A stretch of DNA of 7,753 nt from NCBI GenBank assembly GCA_023486985.1, contig JAMDEM010000202.1, forward strand, positions 541 to 8,293. Reading direction: 5' to 3'. The position numbers and the translations under genes were made by a program. This document shows, piece after piece, positions 6,020 through 7,753 of this stretch. This stretch comes from Bacillota bacterium. Its GTDB lineage: Bacteria; Vulcanimicrobiota; JAMDEM01. A model generated the notes under the pieces. It did not search any database. It saw only the letters and a list, made by a program, of their open reading frames with translations, and was not told where the DNA came from. The stretch's first letter is position 1; every line of letters begins with the position of its first letter.

Positions 6020-6046
6020 CTCCCCTTAAATTAAGGGGAGGTTAGG
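6019..6046. repeat. Perfect 11-bp-arm palindrome CCTCCCCTTAA-A-TTAAGGGGAGG with TTAGG tail
   Basis: The arms 6019-6029 and 6031-6041 are exact complements around A6030. The tail repeats the GGAGGTTAGG seen at 5996-6005. It starts about 20 bp after the hisS stop and could form a strong stem in the transcript, protecting or ending it, but no U-run follows. Confidence 0.7.
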
Positions 6047-6060
6047 TGGGGTTATTTTGC

Positions 6061-7326
6061 TTATTTGTTCTGATTTTTTTCTTTTAAATATTTTACAAGC
6101 TCTTCCGTTCTTACACTTTCCTGCTCTTTTTTCACCATATCCTTAACCGTGATTGAATTGCTTTTCAGTTCTTCATCGCCGATTAATGCCACAAATTTGG
6201 CGCCCAGCCGGCCGGCTTCCTTCATCTGTGTCTTTATACTCCTGCCCAGATAATCGGTCTCAGCCATTATACCGGCGCTGCGCACTCCATCCAGAAGCTT
6301 TGATGCAGCTTTCTTTGCCTCTACGCCCATGGAAATAAAAAAAACTTCAGTCTTTGATTTTTCAGTGAAAGCGCCGCCTTCCTTTTCCATAACCATTATC
6401 GCACGCTCCAGCCCTGCGGCAAAACCGACTGCAGGAACAGAAGGACCTCCAAGATCTTCGATGAGATTATCGTATCTTCCGCCGCCGCATAAAGAATTCT
6501 GCGCGCCAAGAGAATTAGATACAACCTCATAAACGGTTTTTGTATAATAATCCAGGCCCCTTACAATAAAGGGATTCAGTTTAAACGGGATATTCAAAAG
6601 ACTCAAATAATTTTTTAGATTCTCAAAATGAACCCGGCAATCGTCACACAGAAAGTCAATCATAACCGGGCTTCCCTTCACCGGTTCGATGCAGGATTCT
6701 CTCTTGCAGTCAAGTATCCTGAGAGGATTTTTATCAAGTCTTCTCCGGCAGTCGGGACACATATGCTCAACTTTATCCTTAAAATATTCTTTCAAAGCTT
6801 CCTTATACGGGGTTCTGCAGTTTCTGCATCCAATAGAGTTTATATCGCATGAGAGATTTTTCAGTCCCAGGGATGAATAAAAAGCCATTGCCACTTTTAT
6901 AGTCTCCACATCAAGGGCGGGATCCATGGAACCTATAGCCTCAATGCCCCACTGGTAAAACTGGCGGTACCTGCCTGCCTGGGGCCTTTCGTACCGGAAA
7001 AACGGCCCGATATAATATGCCTTAAAAAGCCTGTCCTGAGGCACTTTTCTTTCAAGATAAGCTCTCACAACAGACGCTGTTCCCTCAGGCCTTAGAGTAA
7101 GGCTTCTACCCTTCTTATCCGGGAAGGTGTACATCTCTTTTTCAACGATGTCTGTCTCTTCCCCAATTCCCCGGGAAAAAAAGCTCCGAAGCTTCAAAAT
7201 AGGAGTGCGTACTTCGCTGTAGCCGTATATCCACGAAATTTCCCTGGCTTTTTCCTCAACAAAAATCCAATTTGCCGATTCATCGGGCATTACGTCATAT
7301 GTCCCTCTTGGAGCAAGAATACTCAT
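6061..7326 (-). CDS. hisS: Histidyl-tRNA synthetase
   Basis: This 421-residue cytosolic class II synthetase charges tRNA-His. Motif 1 lies around RTP (40-42). TLRPEGT (77-83) binds histidine. Motif 2 spans FRYERPQAGRYRQF (110-123). The HisRS-specific motif RGLDYYT is at 256-262 with catalytic R256. GGGRYD (281-286) and motif 3, GFAAGLER (301-308), complete the core. The anticodon-binding domain follows from about 325 (ISMG near 331). The insertion domain (about 160-235) has CxxC pairs at 167/170, 190/193 and 227/230, as in many bacterial HisRS enzymes. Length matches the family. The ATG start has GAGG 6 nt upstream (7333-7336), 17 nt after the alaS stop, so the two synthetase genes are probably co-transcribed. 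Confidence 0.97.
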   Translation of the reverse strand: MSILAPRGTYDVMPDESANWIFVEEKAREISWIYGYSEVRTPILKLRSFFSRGIGEETDIVEKEMYTFPDKKGRSLTLRPEGTASVVRAYLERKVPQDRLFKAYYIGPFFRYERPQAGRYRQFYQWGIEAIGSMDPALDVETIKVAMAFYSSLGLKNLSCDINSIGCRNCRTPYKEALKEYFKDKVEHMCPDCRRRLDKNPLRILDCKRESCIEPVKGSPVMIDFLCDDCRVHFENLKNYLSLLNIPFKLNPFIVRGLDYYTKTVYEVVSNSLGAQNSLCGGGRYDNLIEDLGGPSVPAVGFAAGLERAIMVMEKEGGAFTEKSKTEVFFISMGVEAKKAASKLLDGVRSAGIMAETDYLGRSIKTQMKEAGRLGAKFVALIGDEELKSNSITVKDMVKKEQESVRTEELVKYLKEKNQNK

Positions 7327-7343
7327 TTTTTACCTCTATACTG

Positions 7344-7753
7344 CTATTTTTTTGATAAAGCAGTACCGCTTCGAATCAAAAACTCAACTTTATCAATTGC
7401 TTCTTTTAATTTTGCAGGGTTTTTGCCGCCTGCCTGAGCCATATCAGCCCTGCCACCGCCGCTTCCTTCAATTATTGAAGCAATCTGTGAAAGAATACTG
7501 CCTGCATTAAAACCTTTTTCAATCAAATCCTTTGTCACCATGGATATTAAAACTGCTTTACCTTCAACCTCGCTTCCCAGAACAATAATTCCTGAACCAA
7601 GCTTTGCTTTTAAATTATCGCCCATGGAACGCAGTATTTCCCTGGCTGACCCCGGGATAACTGCGGCAATCAGTTTCACGTCTTCAACAATTTTTGCGGT
7701 TTCTACTAGTTCATAAGCCTGGTATTTTGCCAGTTCCTTCTCCTTTTCCTGCA
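7344..7753 (-). CDS. alaS: Alanyl-tRNA synthetase, C-terminal fragment (5' end cut by window edge)
   Basis: Only the last 135 residues are in the window; full-length AlaRS is usually about 870. The fragment opens with a charged helix (QEKEKELAKYQAYEL), which fits the coiled coil before the C-Ala/DHHA1 domain. The domain then shows LRSMGDNLKAKLGSG and the diagnostic glycine-rich SGGGRADMAQAGG (residues 93-105 of the fragment), involved in tRNA-Ala elbow recognition. It ends at TAG (7344-7346). The gene is open to the right edge with no internal stop; GTG or ATG codons inside are internal. Confidence 0.94.
   Translation of the reverse strand, partial: QEKEKELAKYQAYELVETAKIVEDVKLIAAVIPGSAREILRSMGDNLKAKLGSGIIVLGSEVEGKAVLISMVTKDLIEKGFNAGSILSQIASIIEGSGGGRADMAQAGGKNPAKLKEAIDKVEFLIRSGTALSKK

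Larger units (their letters stand above)
5859..6060. other. 202-bp non-coding gap with several palindromes
   Basis: This lies between hisS and accB. No plausible gene is present. It contains three perfect palindromes with 8-11 bp arms and some shorter ones, listed separately. No clear promoter was found: TTGACA at 5950-5955 is on the plus strand, inside a palindrome, with no gene downstream. AT-rich sequence directly before accB could hold a weak -10, but I cannot defend a specific site. Confidence 0.7.

Noticed and set aside
6010..6046. Classical Rho-independent terminator for hisS
   Set aside because: The stem is strong, but no run of U follows it in the direction of transcription. It is therefore recorded as a palindromic repeat only.
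5942..6046. CRISPR-like array
   Set aside because: The palindromes differ in sequence, there are no regular spacers, and no cas gene is in the window.
6220..6640. Unusual Cys-rich insertion in HisRS as a novel metal site
   Set aside because: The CxxC pairs in this insertion domain occur in many ordinary bacterial HisRS proteins, so they are not unusual.
520..6880. Plus-strand open frames of 60-135 codons throughout the window
   Set aside because: All but one overlap well-supported minus-strand genes in other frames, lack recognisable domains and have no consistent ribosome binding sites. The one at 5682-5915 also overlaps accB and runs into the palindrome region.

Overview
This window holds seven protein-coding genes, all reading leftward on the minus strand, and two intergenic stretches rich in inverted repeats. 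It looks like a bacterial chromosome: an uncultured or poorly characterised bacterium of moderate-to-low GC, probably with a glycan-bearing cell envelope. Support for this comes from bacterial-type HisRS and AlaRS, a biotin carboxyl carrier protein, an MsbA-like exporter and nucleotide-sugar genes. The sequence alone does not allow a confident phylum.

Right to left, in transcription order, it starts with the C-terminal end of alanyl-tRNA synthetase (cut by the right edge) and a complete histidyl-tRNA synthetase. A 202-bp gap follows, carrying short near-perfect palindromes. Next comes an AccB-type biotin carboxyl carrier protein (without accC next to it), a half-size MsbA-like ABC exporter and a UDP-GlcNAc 2-epimerase family enzyme. 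A 332-bp gap then contains a GC-rich, 283-bp MITE-like element with terminal inverted repeats. Last are a WbpA-type UDP-N-acetylglucosamine 6-dehydrogenase and a Gfo/Idh/MocA oxidoreductase cut by the left edge.

The two tRNA synthetases are housekeeping genes. The four left-hand genes form a surface-glycan module. The dehydrogenase, oxidoreductase and epimerase match three of the five steps of the Pseudomonas WbpA-B-E-D-I route to UDP-ManNAc3NAcA. The aminotransferase and acetyltransferase, if present, would lie beyond the left edge. The exporter could flip a lipid-linked glycan or lipid A core. Spacing is tight (16, 2 and 11 nt between genes) except at the two repeat-filled gaps, so a long co-transcribed unit interrupted by repeats is the simplest reading.

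I found no clearly new biochemical system. The least explained parts are the structured element at 2247-2529, which carries a perfect extended -10 box pointing at the dehydrogenase gene, and the palindrome cluster at 5942-6041.
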